The notes: generated by a model from the sequence alone, not told the origin. Counted from the first letter of the stretch, positions 39,439 through 52,308 are shown. The stretch: DNA of 64,000 bases from Chrysomallon squamiferum (GCA_012295275.1 CM022668.1:6900029-6964028), one strand, 5' to 3'. Numbers and translations: made by a program.

Positions 39439-39779
39439 GTGTGTGTGTGTATGTGTGTACATGTGTGTGTGTCTGTGTGTGCGTGCGTGCGTGTGTTTGT
39501 GTGCATGTGTGTGTGTGAATGTGCGTGCGTGCGTGCGTGCGTGTGTGTGTGTGCAGACAAACATTCTGTCGTTGTTGGCAGACTCCGCCATCTACAGACT
39601 GATTGGAATAACGTCACCACGTACTATTCAAGATCAGCAGAACAACAACAACACCAACTACAACACCAGTAAAATGTAAATGGGCACATTAACATGAGTG
39701 AATGGATGTCGATGATCATATCTAAATATAACATTAAAATAAAGTTACAAATGTGATTCCACATTGGTAAATGGAAAAT

Positions 39780-40520
39780 TTCGGACAATTCAACACTTGG
39801 TAAATTGGAAAATTCCCCCCGGAGTCCCACTGGACAATTCTTAGACGGACAATTCCCCACTCGGACAATTCCCCACTCGGACAATTTCGGACAATTCCCA
39901 CTGGACAATTCTCTAGACGGACGGACAATTCAACCCGGACAATTCCCACTGGACAATTCTCCGGACAATTCCCCTCGGACAATTCCCCACTCGGACAGTC
40001 CCCACTGGACAGTTCCCCACTCGGACAGTTCCCACTGGACAGAATTAGAGTATTTCTCGAACAATTTTACACTAACTTTAACCACTGGACAATCTCTAGA
40101 CGGACAATTTTCCCACTCGGACAATTCCCCACTCGGACAATTATCGGACAATTCAACCGGACAATTCCCACTGGATTTTAGACGGACAATTTCGGAAATT
40201 CTTCGGACAATTCAACACTGGATGATCCCCCTCGGACAATTCTCTGGTGCAATCAGACGGACAAAACTCGAACAATTCTCGGACAATTCCCCACTCGGAC
40301 ATGGAAACATCGACACAGTACTGAAAAGAATTAGTATTTCTTTTTATTAAACTTTAACCAAAAAATTTTCATTGGTACTGACATATACAAATTATCCAAA
40401 ACGGCAATCACAGAAAAATACTCTGATAAACATGTAAAAGACACTTATAAAAAAATGTGGAGTGAGGAATTATCCAAAACGGTCATTATGGAGTGGGGAA
40501 TTGTCTAGTGGGGAATTGTC
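39780..40520. repeat. CGGACAATTCCCC array with an inverted copy
   Basis: From 39784 to about 40305 the word GGACAATT and its variants occur more than twenty times, mostly as ACTCGGACAATTCCCC units spaced 12-20 bp apart. At about 40490-40520 two units appear inverted (GTGGGGAATTGTC). The composition (C-rich and CpG-bearing) contrasts sharply with the AT-rich flanks. Short open frames here are repeat artefacts. Confidence 0.85.
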
Positions 40521-40590
40521 CTGGATTCTTCCATACTATGTAACTATATTTATAGACACTGAAGGCGAAAATGACGGCAACAGCGGTATG

Positions 40591-40716
40591 TCCATAAAAC
40601 GGGTCAAATTGGTTATAAAATGTTTCCCATTTATCTCACTGTTTGTCCTGTCGCTTGTGGTTACTGGATTCGTAAACAAGGAACAACGAGAAGTCACACG
40701 CAGAGAGCGCTGTTAA
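40591..40716 (+). CDS. Possible transmembrane-anchor exon or relic
   Basis: An ATG at about 40591 starts MSIKRVKLVIK followed by a hydrophobic run, CFPFISLFVLSLVVTGFV, and the polar tail NKEQREVTRRERC, then a stop. This is type II membrane-anchor topology. A second frame continues NSISNKLPETTAPPNSSV up to about 40823, which looks like a Ser/Thr/Pro stem with a sequon, so a one-base shift near 40711 may separate two halves of one sequence. No domain is recognised and no flanking exon was found. It could also be chance. Confidence 0.22.
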   Translation, partial: SIKRVKLVIKCFPFISLFVLSLVVTGFVNKEQREVTRRERC

Positions 40717-41623
40717 ACAGCATCAGTAACAAACTACCGGAAACTACTGCCCCCCCCAACTCGTCTGTCGCTTCCTGGTCTCCCACCAGTCCTCAGAGCT
40801 CAGTCTTACCTCGCCTCCGTTAAACAGTGTATTGAAGGTAAAAGAAACCATGGAAATATAACCATCAGGAATCATCTAAAAGCTCGTTATTTCATTGTCA
40901 TATTTTTATTTATTCGCATCAAATAATGGTTGCAAGACGCAAGCAAAACAACAAATTTGGAAGCATACCAAAAATCTTTGACCTTATAACCAGGAGTTAA
41001 CCCAGGCTTCAGCTGAGCAATATGTAACCAGGTTTTTGCACTGTCACTGACATGCTAGGCAATAGACTGCAACTTGATACAAAATAAAATGTTTTAGAAA
41101 CACAGTAGAGCAGAAGACCGCGGGGTGAGGTGTACTAAACCGGTTTGAAAAACAAAAAGTGAATAAAATAAAAAGCTCACTCGAACAGGGACACACTAGA
41201 ACATATAAACTTTATGTTTTGAATTTCAGTTTTATAAAGACGAGTAGAGATATTATCGCAATGATTTTGACAGGTGCAAAAAAAAAAAAAAAAAGATTAG
41301 TTTTATACTGTTAGAGAGATACAAAGTTAATGGCTAAATCTTGATTATTTATTTATTTATTCATTGTTTTGTTCTTGTTGTTGTTTAAATGCTTAATTAA
41401 AAACAAAGGAAGCAACAAAAGAATATTCAGTATTAAGATATCTGGACATTGCCATATTTCTACAGTCGTGACGTCAACGCATATAGAGCGGATCGGTTGG
41501 GTGGGGGGTTTTGGACTTTTTTCAGAAACTATCAGTCCGCCGCGTACTACAATATGTCGCAGCTCCAATTACCAAGGAGTACAATAGCAACGATCAGGTA
41601 TCTTCTACCACTGCTATTTATTG

Positions 41624-41892
41624 CAGTGTTTTTCAACCTTTTATGAACCAAGGAACATTTTTTTTTTACATTGAAAAAACCCAAAATGTCTGAGTCACAC
41701 CAACAAACAAAAGGGTTACAGAATGACACATTTGCAATGACTACTTAGTTACTTCGCCAGTGACTGGGCAGATTATCCGAGGTAACTAAATTATATTGTT
41801 TTTGTGGGGTTTTTTGGCTAATTAACTGGATTTGGATAATTTCCCACCGCACACCTGACGATTATTCACGTCGCAGTGGTTGAACATCACTG
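41624..41892. mobile_element. hAT-type MITE, 269 bp
   Basis: The left end CAGTGTTTTTCAACC and the right end GGTTGAACATCACTG form 13/15 matching terminal inverted repeats. The flanking 8-mers are ATTTATTG (41616-41623) and ACTCATTG (41893-41900), six of eight matching, as expected for an aged hAT 8-bp target duplication. It has no coding capacity. Confidence 0.75.
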
Positions 41893-42344
41893 ACTCATTG
41901 TCATACTTTTGTTACGAGTCAATGGCAGGCTAGCCAAAACAATAAAATGATATCTAAGAAATATAAAGAATTTTATTAAACCATTTATTCCTGCCATCGT
42001 TAATACATTTTTAAGGACAGATTCAGTGTAGCAAAAAAAAAAAAAAAAAAAAAACAGATAAAAAGTTGAAGAAGAAACGTTGTTTTACATAGATCGTTCC
42101 CAGACTGTGAAGCAATTAATGCAAAATAAACAAACAAAAGAGAAGAGAACTGAAGATTTATCTTTGGGTTTTTTTGCTGCGAGACATCCTTTTAATACCA
42201 GCTCCGTGGCAAAAATAATTTCCTTCACAGACGTCAATGTTTTCTTTTGTATGTTCACCATGTGAAAAATGTCAATACTCTATTAGTACCGCATTTATGA
42301 CTATTACAACAAACACATCACTGCTACATCAGTTACTACTCAAA

Positions 42345-42545
42345 GCACAACTACAACCACTTCAATACTGCAACTACTACACCAGCTACCACCAGAACCA
42401 CTAGTACAACCACTTGAATACTGCAACTACTACACCAGCTACCACTAGTACAACCACTTGAATACTGCAACTACTACACCAGCTACCACCAGAACCACTA
42501 GTACAACCACTTGAATACTGCAACTACTACTACCAGAACCACTAC
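42345..42545 (+). repeat. Minisatellite (CAACCACTTGAATACTGCAA)
   Basis: About four copies of a ~40-55 bp unit containing CAACCACTTGAATACTGCAA and CTACACCAGCTACCAC. Two unit lengths alternate, with and without the AGAACC segment. It lies in a wider ACT-rich field (42295-42640). Confidence 0.8.
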
Positions 42546-42864
42546 GTAGTGTAGTAACAACTCCTGCTACTGCTGCTATGACTACCACTACATCATAACT
42601 AATCTGTCACCACCACTACTACAGCTACAGCACTAGCACTTTATAACTATTCCCACAAGAGACATTACAATCACCATCACAACTCCAACTTCTAAAACTA
42701 CGTTTACATCAACTAATTTTCATTATGATACTGGTAAAGGTGGTATGTAATATTCTTATTAATTATTATGTAATATTGATAAAATAACAACATCATTGCC
42801 TGAATAGCATCCTTCCACATTTGTTCTATTATTCGTTTTATCCTACCTCAAAATTGCTACTTGT

Positions 42865-43190
<326 letters not shown>

Positions 43191-43199
43191 TTTTTCTAT

Positions 43200-44340
43200 T
43201 ACTGATTAATTAACGAGTTATTCGAGTATTATTGAAATTATAATTTAGAACAGTATAATAATTATTACTAAATAATATTTATTTATTATATTATATTATA
43301 TTATATTATATTATATTATATTATATTATATTATATATTTGTTTGTTTATTTATTTATTTTTATTAAACGTTATTAGGAGAAAACTTATACTGTCACATT
43401 AAAGGCTGTTTTCACAGTCAAGAAGTGTTTTTAATTTTCACTTCTACATACACTGAAGTACTCAAGACTACTTTTACTGAAGGGAACCGTTTGATACATA
43501 AAATCACATTTTTGTAAACCAGTTATAAGAGCCGTGGTTGGAATGGCAGAACAGAACAGGACATATGACCATCATGCAAGTACTCTGCTATCAATTCAGT
43601 TTTCACCTCTGGTTTCTGAGTCAGTATCACTGGCCAATCTATATTTTGGGGCCATTTGCAAGCAGTAACGAAATCTGCTTAACCAATATTATCTTCTTCT
43701 ATGGCAATTTTCCATGACTGGTTTTTAAAAATGTAGACACATCTCAGATTTTTATTAAAAATTTAAACAATATGGACTATACTTCTGGGGTCCTTTTGGT
43801 TTAGGGGCACTGAAACTTAAACTTTATTAGTTTCATAATAGATTTGACACTGGTCAGTATTATATAGTAATATAAATTTTTTTAATTCCTGTAATAATCT
43901 ATTTAAATTTAAATAATTAACTAATTCTGTAAATATGTTAATGTTTTAAAATCTTTTGACTTTTTGGTAAATTAAAATAAATTATCTACATATTCACACA
44001 GACAGGGATATTAAAAATTAGAAAATAACAAAAAGGAAAAAGAAAGAAAAATAAAAGATGAATTAAAAAAAGAAGATAATTAATATTTTAATTTCTTTTT
44101 TGGACAAATTTAGATTTGTAAAGAAAACTGATTAATTTTGACTACACTTTCTGAAATTTAAAAAAAATAATTAACAAGTAATAAAATCAGGGGAAAAAAA
44201 TTACATTTTAATTTCTTTCAGATATAAAATGATTTGTGTTTGCAAACAAAAACAAATAATTTTTATCCAAGCTCTATAAAACAATAATTATAAAGAAAAT
44301 GAAAACCAACAAATAAATGCATAAAAAAACTGAAAAACAA
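43200..44340. other. AT-rich spacer
   Basis: No gene is seen. The stretch contains a (TATAT)n-like TTATATTATA array at about 43285-43335. The sequence beyond the METTL21A-like poly(A) signal is A/T-rich without structure. Confidence 0.5.
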
Positions 44341-44346
44341 TTTATT
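44341..44346 (-). terminator. Polyadenylation signal of METTL21A-like gene
   Basis: AATAAA on the minus strand, 45 bp beyond the TGA stop at 44391. Confidence 0.6.
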
Positions 44347-44390
44347 TTAAATTTCTTTTTTTCAAATATTTATTATCAAGTTAAAACAAA

Positions 44391-46960
44391 TCATCTAAAT
44401 TTAAGTTTTCCCAAATATATAAAAATATCTCTGCTGTAATCATGAAAAACTTCTTCAATGTCGAAATTTTCTTTTAATATTGTTAAAAACTTTTTATCTC
44501 TGTCATATCGAATTTTGCATGACAACAGAAGAGTTGTCTTCTCACTACACAGGTGCAACAGAGTTCGTTTAAGGTGAAAAAAGGTGTCTTCAATGTATAT
44601 AATGTCAGCACCTATAACCACATCATAATGTCTTTTGAAATCAGAGAGATTCTGTGTCCAGTCTAGAACTACAGTAGAAATCTTTTTGTCGGCAGGAATG
44701 TTCTGTTTAACAATGTGTCTCAGATTTTCCACAGCTTCTTGTCTTTCGGTTACTGTGACATCACCACCTGCAAAAATAATAATAAAATTAATAATAATAA
44801 TTAATAATAATAATAATAATAATAAAAATAATAAAAATAATAAAAAATAATAATAATAATTAAAAATAATAATAATAATAATAATAATAAATATAAATAT
44901 AAATATAAATATAAATAATAATAATAATTAAATAATAATAAAAATTGTTTTTACATGTATTTATATGATATATATATATATGTATTTTTTTTTTTTTTTT
45001 TTTTGTTTCAAGTGATGGTTATATTTATTATATATTTCTGTTAAAATGTATCTGAGAAAATTGTCTAAATATTAATTTACATAACAGTTATTTATGTTTT
45101 GTTTAAGTCCACAACTGATCTACATGTATTTTGTTTTAATTTTTTTTTTTTTTTTCATCATTCAGCTGATGAGTTTAGCATGAAAAAAATTAAGGATAGA
45201 AATATATTTTTAAATTTTCAATTTACACTTTACACTATTTATGCTTCTGAGGTTAATAATAATAAGTAGTAGCGGTAGATGAAACAAACAAAAACAATAA
45301 TGATAATGATAATACCAACAAAAACATAGGAAATAATAATGATAATAATAACATAACAATAATAATGATAATAATAATAATACTAAAGAAAAAAGGATGT
45401 GTCTGTAATAGAGGCTAAACATGTTTTTTAAATTGTCAAATAGCTTTTTGATTTCTTATCTTGTCAAATATATTATATTTCCAATTTATTTATTTATTAG
45501 TTTCTTGTTGATATACCTTTGTTTTATTTTACATTTGTTCTGTCACTTGTTAATATGGTCCAGTGTTTCTTTGTGTATACATTTGTGATAATTTTCAAAC
45601 TAACTAAAATATAATTTAAACTGTTTAATGTTATTTTTATTCTAGTGCACACCTGTTTTTGCTGATAATAAAGCCTGACAAATATACCTTTGAGGTATTT
45701 TTTTTTTGGACATAATTTTGTATGTAGAAATAAAATAAAAATAAAAATTCATTACTTAGAAAACAGAACCTTAACAATGATTTTCTCAACCTATCATAAA
45801 AAAAAAAATAATAATAACAAAAATAAAGTAATAATAAAATAAATAAATAAATAAATAAAATTCAGTTCTGGTTTAAAAATTAAAAATGTATTTGTTTCTT
45901 GCTATCCAGCTTTATTAATAATGAAATACAACAATAAAAAATCTGTTTAATTCTGTTGTTATGACATAATTATGTAAATTCTGCCTGATATCCTAAAAAT
46001 CTTTTAGTATAAAAAACAGTGCATCTGTTCTTTGATGTAATGTGTACTTTCCATGTATGTCATGACCTCACAAGTTCACTGGTGTTAAATTTTTATTTGA
46101 AAGACTACTAATTTATTGTCATACTTTGTTATTAGCAAAGATACCGGTATTATTAAGTAATAACATGGTATATCAGGTGCACTTCATCATATTATCACCA
46201 TCATCATTATCATTATCATTATTATTAATACTATTATCATTATCATTAACATTATTATTATTATTTTAAGTGAAATATAATTATCCAGTATACTACGATG
46301 TAAAAGTGTGCCAAACAAACCCAGCAGAGAAACAACCATTCCAACAAGACCCGTACCAGCCCCAAGTTCAAGGACACTTTTGTCTTTAACAATGTCTGGA
46401 TTCTGTTCCAAGTATTCACACAAAACAACAGCCTGGAACATAATAATGGATATCAATGTAAACAAAAATAATTAAAATATTTTTTATATGTATAGTATCG
46501 TAAGAGATGCAAATCTATGAAACAAATGCTGAAGATCCGCTTTATTGATCATGTGAGAAAGTTACATGAACTGCTATAAAACACTAAACTATTAATATTT
46601 CTTTTTATTTATTTATCCGAGTACAAAAACAAAAACATTTTGAAAATGTTTTACCGCGTCCCACACAACTGCTGCTACGCCCATGGCTTGCCACTTTTGT
46701 TTCACATGCATTTTATGTCCCGCAAAAGTAAATTTTCTGTCAGTTTGTTGATGGGGTAACAAACTGTCTTTGTTGTAAGGTATAACTGCAAGAGCGTTTT
46801 CGTCTTGCCTAGTCGAGTGCATTTGTGTCCCGAAATTGCTGTCACAATCTTGAGAATAATAAATACAATGATTATTGGTTTCCTGATGTGTCTCTGTAGA
46901 AACGTGATGTAATAATGAAACTGTTAACAAAAACTCGGTAAACAACCATGTTAACAACAT
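44391..46960 (-). CDS. METTL21A: METTL21A-like protein-lysine methyltransferase
   Basis: METTL21A transfers methyl groups from S-adenosylmethionine to a lysine of Hsp70-family chaperones. Three GT-AG exons join in frame: 46655-46960, 46321-46432 and 44391-44767 (introns 222 and 1553 bp). Exon 1 ends GVAAVVWDA. Exon 2 gives VVLCEYLE and the SAM-binding motif VLELGAGTGLVG. Exon 3 has GDVTVTERQ, the family GADIIYIEDTF (DxxY-type), LLLSCKIRYDRD and the C-terminus YLGKLKFR. Starting at the ATG at 46822 gives 218 aa, the usual length of the family. The upstream in-frame ATG at 46960 gives 264 aa and adds a hydrophobic leader. I prefer 46822. The best match is METTL21A, though METTL21B/C/D paralogues are related. 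The neighbouring C7orf57-like gene is divergent, head to head. Confidence 0.92.
44770..46320 (-). other. METTL21A-like intron 2 with AAT repeats
   Basis: The 1.55-kb intron holds (AAT)n and (AAATAT)n tracts at about 44775-44945 and 45255-45385, T-runs, and (AAAT)n at 45835-45860. A (TTA/TCA)n tract directly follows exon 2's donor (about 46195-46265). No other feature was seen. Confidence 0.7.
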
Positions 46961-47372
46961 AAATTAATAGAATTAAAGTCTGTGAAATTTTAAAACCAGT
47001 AACATTATTTCCACGTACAAAGTATCAGTAGCGGAAGTTGTTAATACTGAAACTACTTACTATTAAGTATTGTTGCTTTCAACTAAAAATTCACCTAATA
47101 TTTACAGCCGAAGTTAAATCATTAATCGATAAAAATATCAAAATAAAATTAATTGCCAGTTAATATTAACATTAAGTATATTTCACAATATAAATTTCAG
47201 TAAAACTTTGACTTATATAAATCATGATGTTTGTATAGATAATATTCTTTCTCGTGTGAGATTGCGAGATCTGGCGTCATGACAACGTTTACAAATGGGA
47301 GTTGCTTTGTTTGTTTGAATAGCTTATAAATTGTCATTCCGTGAATTTCTTGAGTATATTTTATTTATCAAG
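46961..47372. promoter_or_regulatory. Putative bidirectional promoter
   Basis: The 412 bp between the upstream METTL21A-like ATG (46960) and the C7orf57-like ATG (47373) separate two divergent genes. The distance is 550 bp from the preferred ATG at 46822. The sequence contains no transposon or microsatellite, unusual here, and CpG-bearing words such as GAGATTGCGAGATCTGGCGT near 47260-47279. I see no canonical TATA box placed for either gene. Function is inferred from arrangement only. Confidence 0.55.
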
Positions 47373-47692
47373 ATGACAACGAGTCAGAAAGAAAGTGAAT
47401 TTGGTAAGTCATTATTTTCCAATTAATGTATACATATTTAAACATTTCACATTACTGATTGTTGTTCAGATTACCTTGATTGACATATATAATTATTTTT
47501 AAAGCAATAATGATTAATTTGCTATGTTTCCGTTATTTGGAATTATATATGGAGTGAAAACCGATAATATCAGAATAACTTGATCATATTATGTTGTAAA
47601 TATAAATTTTAAACAACAACAACTCACAAACATACACATACATATGTTATAGAATTTCAGAAACATCTATAACAATAACTCTCTCTTTCTCT

Positions 47693-47727
<35 letters not shown>

Positions 47728-48202
47728 TATTTGAGAAAATTAATTAATTAAAGCATATATATTTATATATTTTTAATTTGTGACATGTTTTAATTGCTAG
47801 GGTGGTTCTATCATGCACCTATGAAACGCCAAACTTCACCTGACCTAACACCTCTTCCAGTGACATCACAAATCCCAGGATTAAATCCTATTGATCCAGA
47901 GGAGTACAATACAAAACCAAGGGAAATGGTTTTCAAAGACACTGACACCAAGTACATACGTCTAGCGAAAGAAGGAGGCAGAAAAGGTAATGTAAATAAA
48001 TAAATGTTTAAAAAAAAAAAAAAAAAAATTCTCTAATTCTTTTCTTCACGTTGTTATTTTTTGCTACTTATATATTTATTTGATTTGATTTGATTTTTCA
48101 TATTTGTTCTTTTCTTCATGTTAGTTCTTTTTTCTGTTATTAGTATTATCTTATATTTGGTCATTTTTCTTCTCATTATTTCTTATATTTTGTTATTATT
48201 TC

Positions 48203-48272
<70 letters not shown>

Positions 48273-48378
48273 TCTTTAATTTTTTTTTATATATATATAT
48301 TCATTTTATTTGTAAAGTCTTACCTAAAAATTTTGTGGGGAAATTATAGAATTTTGTGTTTTTAGAGAATAAATAATT

Positions 48379-48418
<40 letters not shown>

Positions 48419-50482
48419 TTATTTTACACATTTCATTTTTAATTTCAGATTTCAGTTTTCACACTGTATTCTACTTTATTTATAAAAATACATTCTGTTG
48501 TCAGTTATAAGACAGTCTGATACTTTATTTATAAAAATACATTCTGTTGTCAGTTATAAGACAGTGTGATATTTTGTTTTTCAGATCTGCTGGTTTTCAG
48601 AGAACCCAAAGAAAAGAGCAGTGAGCCGAAAGGTTACCCGAGAGTTGACTGGTTTTACTTGGAAGATAATCGCAGGGAAGATGAAGCTAACAAAGGAGAA
48701 GATGAACTGTGAGTAAAATAAAACATTATTAATATTATTTCTAAACATTAAAACACATTATTATTAAATTATTAAAACACATCAGTGGGTATTTGTAAAA
48801 ATAACTCAATTATAAATATATTTTGGTTCTTTTAAATTATTGTTTTAACTTCAGTTGGTTCTTGTTAAGATATTGCTAGAAATCAAATAACCTGCACTGA
48901 TGTTATTATTATTTCATTTATTCTTCCAAATTATTTTTGATTAAATTACTGTTTTACAAGTAATTGTTAAAGCAAATAAATTTTGTAGATACTGATTCAT
49001 CAAAAATTAAATCATCATTAAATTACCTAAATATAACTGGTATTCTTCCAAATCATTCCATAAAATATACATTATTATTATTATTTTTTTTTTTATATTT
49101 TAAGAAACTGGCAGTTCCTTCTACCAGAATACATGGTACATGAAAGCTATAAACCGAATGAAGATGAACCTTTGGAACCTCCATCAGGTTCTCATAAGAA
49201 AGTTCCGTTTGCTCAGGATAATCTCTCAGTGTTTAAACGAGAAACTGCGTCAGCCAACGACAAAACTGTGAAGATTGACAATGCCCGACCTCCTGGGTAC
49301 GGAGTCAGGAACAGCAAACCACCACGGCGAAACCAGCAGACTTCAAAGTGTCAAGCAGATGCCAACAACAACTCACCAGCAGGGTGAGTCAAATAAAACA
49401 CATACTTGTGTATCAGTTACAAACCAGATGTTGTCTCAAAATTTAATCAAATAATCAAAATATGATTGATACTGAATATTAAAGTAAAGCTTAAGATATT
49501 TATATTTACAAATGCTCTTTATTACATTTATCATGCAAAGATTTTAAGAACTATATAAAAGCACACTGGCTGAAGGGGATAATGTTGATAGTTTCTAACA
49601 ACTGGACAGTACGAAGCTGTGAAAATAAATACAAGGTTTTAGGTACTAAAATATGTGACTTATATATGAGTAAATACAGTTTTCAGTAGCTTCCATTTTT
49701 ATATATAAATATGCAACTTTATAAAATGTGAATAAATGGTCTGTTATTGTTTTATTTGTTGATGACAATCAGTATTAGCTAATAATAAAGTAACCCATGT
49801 TTGTTAGAATGCCAGGAGATTAATGATTGTATTTTCAATATTGTCATTTCAGGTATTTATTTTATTTGTTTATTTTTTTAAATTTATTTATTATTATTTA
49901 ATTTTATTTATATTTTTAGTTGGGATTTTTTTATGTTGTTTTTGTTTTCGGTATCATCAAAGGTATATTTTAATAAATATTCATTAACATTAAAATAATA
50001 CTTTTAAAAATTTACTTTTGTTCCTGTAGACGCAAAGATGTGAGTGACAAGCACCAGCCTGCTATGAACAAACTTCTGTCATACGCATATGAGAAAGAGT
50101 GGCACGAATCTCAAAAACAAAACAAAGTGAAAGACAAAACAGACAATAATTTATCAAACAGGTATGTACAGACCTCGTGTTTGCAGTTTTGGTGATGTTA
50201 GGAAATAACCTAAAATGCATGCAGCATACCTGCAAGTTTTATTTTATTTCTTCACTTTCACCCAATCTTTATTAATAATAAAGTATTATGAACATATAAA
50301 AAATTTAAAAATTATATTTGTCAAAATATCTGGATTCTGTCATTTTCATTTAACCTTAATTTATTACATACATGGCTGACTTACTTGATCTGAAATTTCT
50401 TCCACTTCTGTAAGAAAAAATACAACTATGATGATGTCATGATTCCATCTAGTTTTATTATGATATGTTATTGTTGTAATTG

Positions 50483-50538
<56 letters not shown>

Positions 50539-50878
50539 ATTATTCATTTTTCTTATATTATTATTGTTGTTATTATAATTATTGTTATTAATGTTTTTGT
50601 TATTTTATTATAATTGTTGTTTTTGTTAGTTTTATTCTCTTTTTCATTACTGATGTTACCATACTGATGATTAAATTTACTGTTGTTACTATTAATCTTT
50701 TTTTATTATTATCATCATCATCATCATTAAGTTCATTATCATAATCATTATTTTTATCATTTTCATCATCATCATTAACATTATTTTCTTCTTCAACATT
50801 ATTATTATTATTATTATTATCATTATTCCATTATTATTTTTGTTATCATTATCATTATCATCATCATCATCATCATCA

Positions 50879-50939
<61 letters not shown>

Positions 50940-51613
50940 TGTTTTTAGGAAAGATAAAGCTGTTATGAACAGAAGCAGTCCCCAGAAACAGAAACAGAAA
51001 CATGACGAAGAAAAAGAATTATTTAAACTTTCCAAGTAAAAAAGAATTCATTATTTTAACAAAATACCAGTAACAATTTGCTATGTTTATTTTAAAAATA
51101 TCATTAAGATATTTGTTTTAATCTCTATATTATTTTATTAAAATATTAGTAATAATTTGTTAGGGTTTTTTAAAAATTATTATTAAGATATATTTTTTTA
51201 AATTTCATTTCTATATAAAGTTTTATTTTTTAAATTTCTCTATAAAGATATTTTTAATTTTTTTTTTATGTAAAGATAATTTTTAATTTCTCTATAAAGA
51301 TAAGTTTCTGGGTTTTATGGGAAATTTGCATGTAAAATATAACTTGCTAGATATGTAAGATCATGGTGCAGAAAGGTGACAGCAAGCTTTCCTTTTTATA
51401 TTATCATCCAGTAACTTTCACCCAACATCCAATGTTTTTAAAATAATAAACTTCATTATTAAAACGTACTGAGATAACACTACCTTTTCTAATACAAAAT
51501 AGTCTAATATATATATATTGCATATTTCTAGTTGAGTTTTATTATCTTTATTATTATCAAGGCATTTATTGAACTACCACAGTTACAGTAAAAAAATGAT
51601 TTATTTATTTATT

Positions 51614-51699
<86 letters not shown>

Positions 51700-52042
51700 A
51701 TGATTTATTCATATGACCATGGTATGCTTTGTAATAATTTATTATTCAATTAAAATTCATGCATTTACTAATGTTATCAAAGATAATTTCTGTCATTGTT
51801 GTTATTATTATTATTATTTTTTTTTTTATGTTTTAATGTATTTGTTTCTTGGTAATTTTGTTGGGGTTTTTTTGGTTTCTTTTTCTTAAATTTGTGTTTC
51901 TGTTTCTCTTAATATGACCATTACTGATTTTTATTATTTATATTTTTAAATATTTGTTTACAGGTTCAAAAATATTCCTCCAAGAATCAACACACATAAG
52001 CAGACAAAAGAATCAAAAGAACCTGCAAATGTTCAGAAGTAG
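47373..52042 (+). CDS. C7orf57: C7orf57-like protein, seven exons
   Basis: Seven exons join by GT-AG junctions into 918 nt (305 aa plus stop): 47373-47403, 47801-47986, 48585-48708, 49105-49383, 50030-50161, 50949-51035 and 51964-52042. All phases agree. The protein starts MTTSQKESEFGWFYHAPMKR, then has SQIPGLNP, DTKYIRLAKEGGRKDLL, GYPRVDWFYLEDN, LPEYMVHESYKPN and LLSYAYEKEWHESQKQN, and ends in a Lys-rich tail. From memory of the family, the blocks WYYHxPxKR, SQIPGL, YxxLAKxGGRxDLL, PDYMVHEEFNPD and YxxEW occur in the same order in vertebrate C7orf57, which has a similar length. There is no signal peptide, membrane segment or known catalytic motif. Much of the protein is charged and probably disordered. 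Its function is not established. The start ATG follows AAG and has no upstream in-frame alternative in the exon. The gene is divergent from the METTL21A-like gene. Confidence 0.88.
48472..48569 (+). repeat. 49-bp tandem duplication before exon 3
   Basis: Two nearly identical 49-bp units beginning TACTTTATTTATAAAAATAC lie directly before the exon 3 acceptor, in the region where branch point and pyrimidine tract sit. They differ at few positions. Confidence 0.85.
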
Positions 52043-52308
52043 ATGAACTTTAATTGCAAGCTTCATTGTTACATCCATTCGTCCACTCATACCTCCATAT
52101 TTATCATCCCCAGTTGTAAAATGTTTACAATCTGTATAACGATATTTTTACATTTGTAAACTGCAATTTTCTGTGTTAAGTGTTATTTGTTGAATATGTT
52201 TTATTTCTCATTATTTGTTAATGTATCTCTTGTTCATTTTAAATATGTTTAAGCTTATCTATGTATCTGTATGAATTTTTTTTCATGCTTTGTAAGCACA
52301 TGAGCCAA

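Noticed and set aside
39805-40350. 181-codon plus-strand frame
   Set aside because: It lies wholly in the CGGACAATTCCCC array and repeats FPLDNSP-like words. The opposite strand is open too, as expected of repeats.
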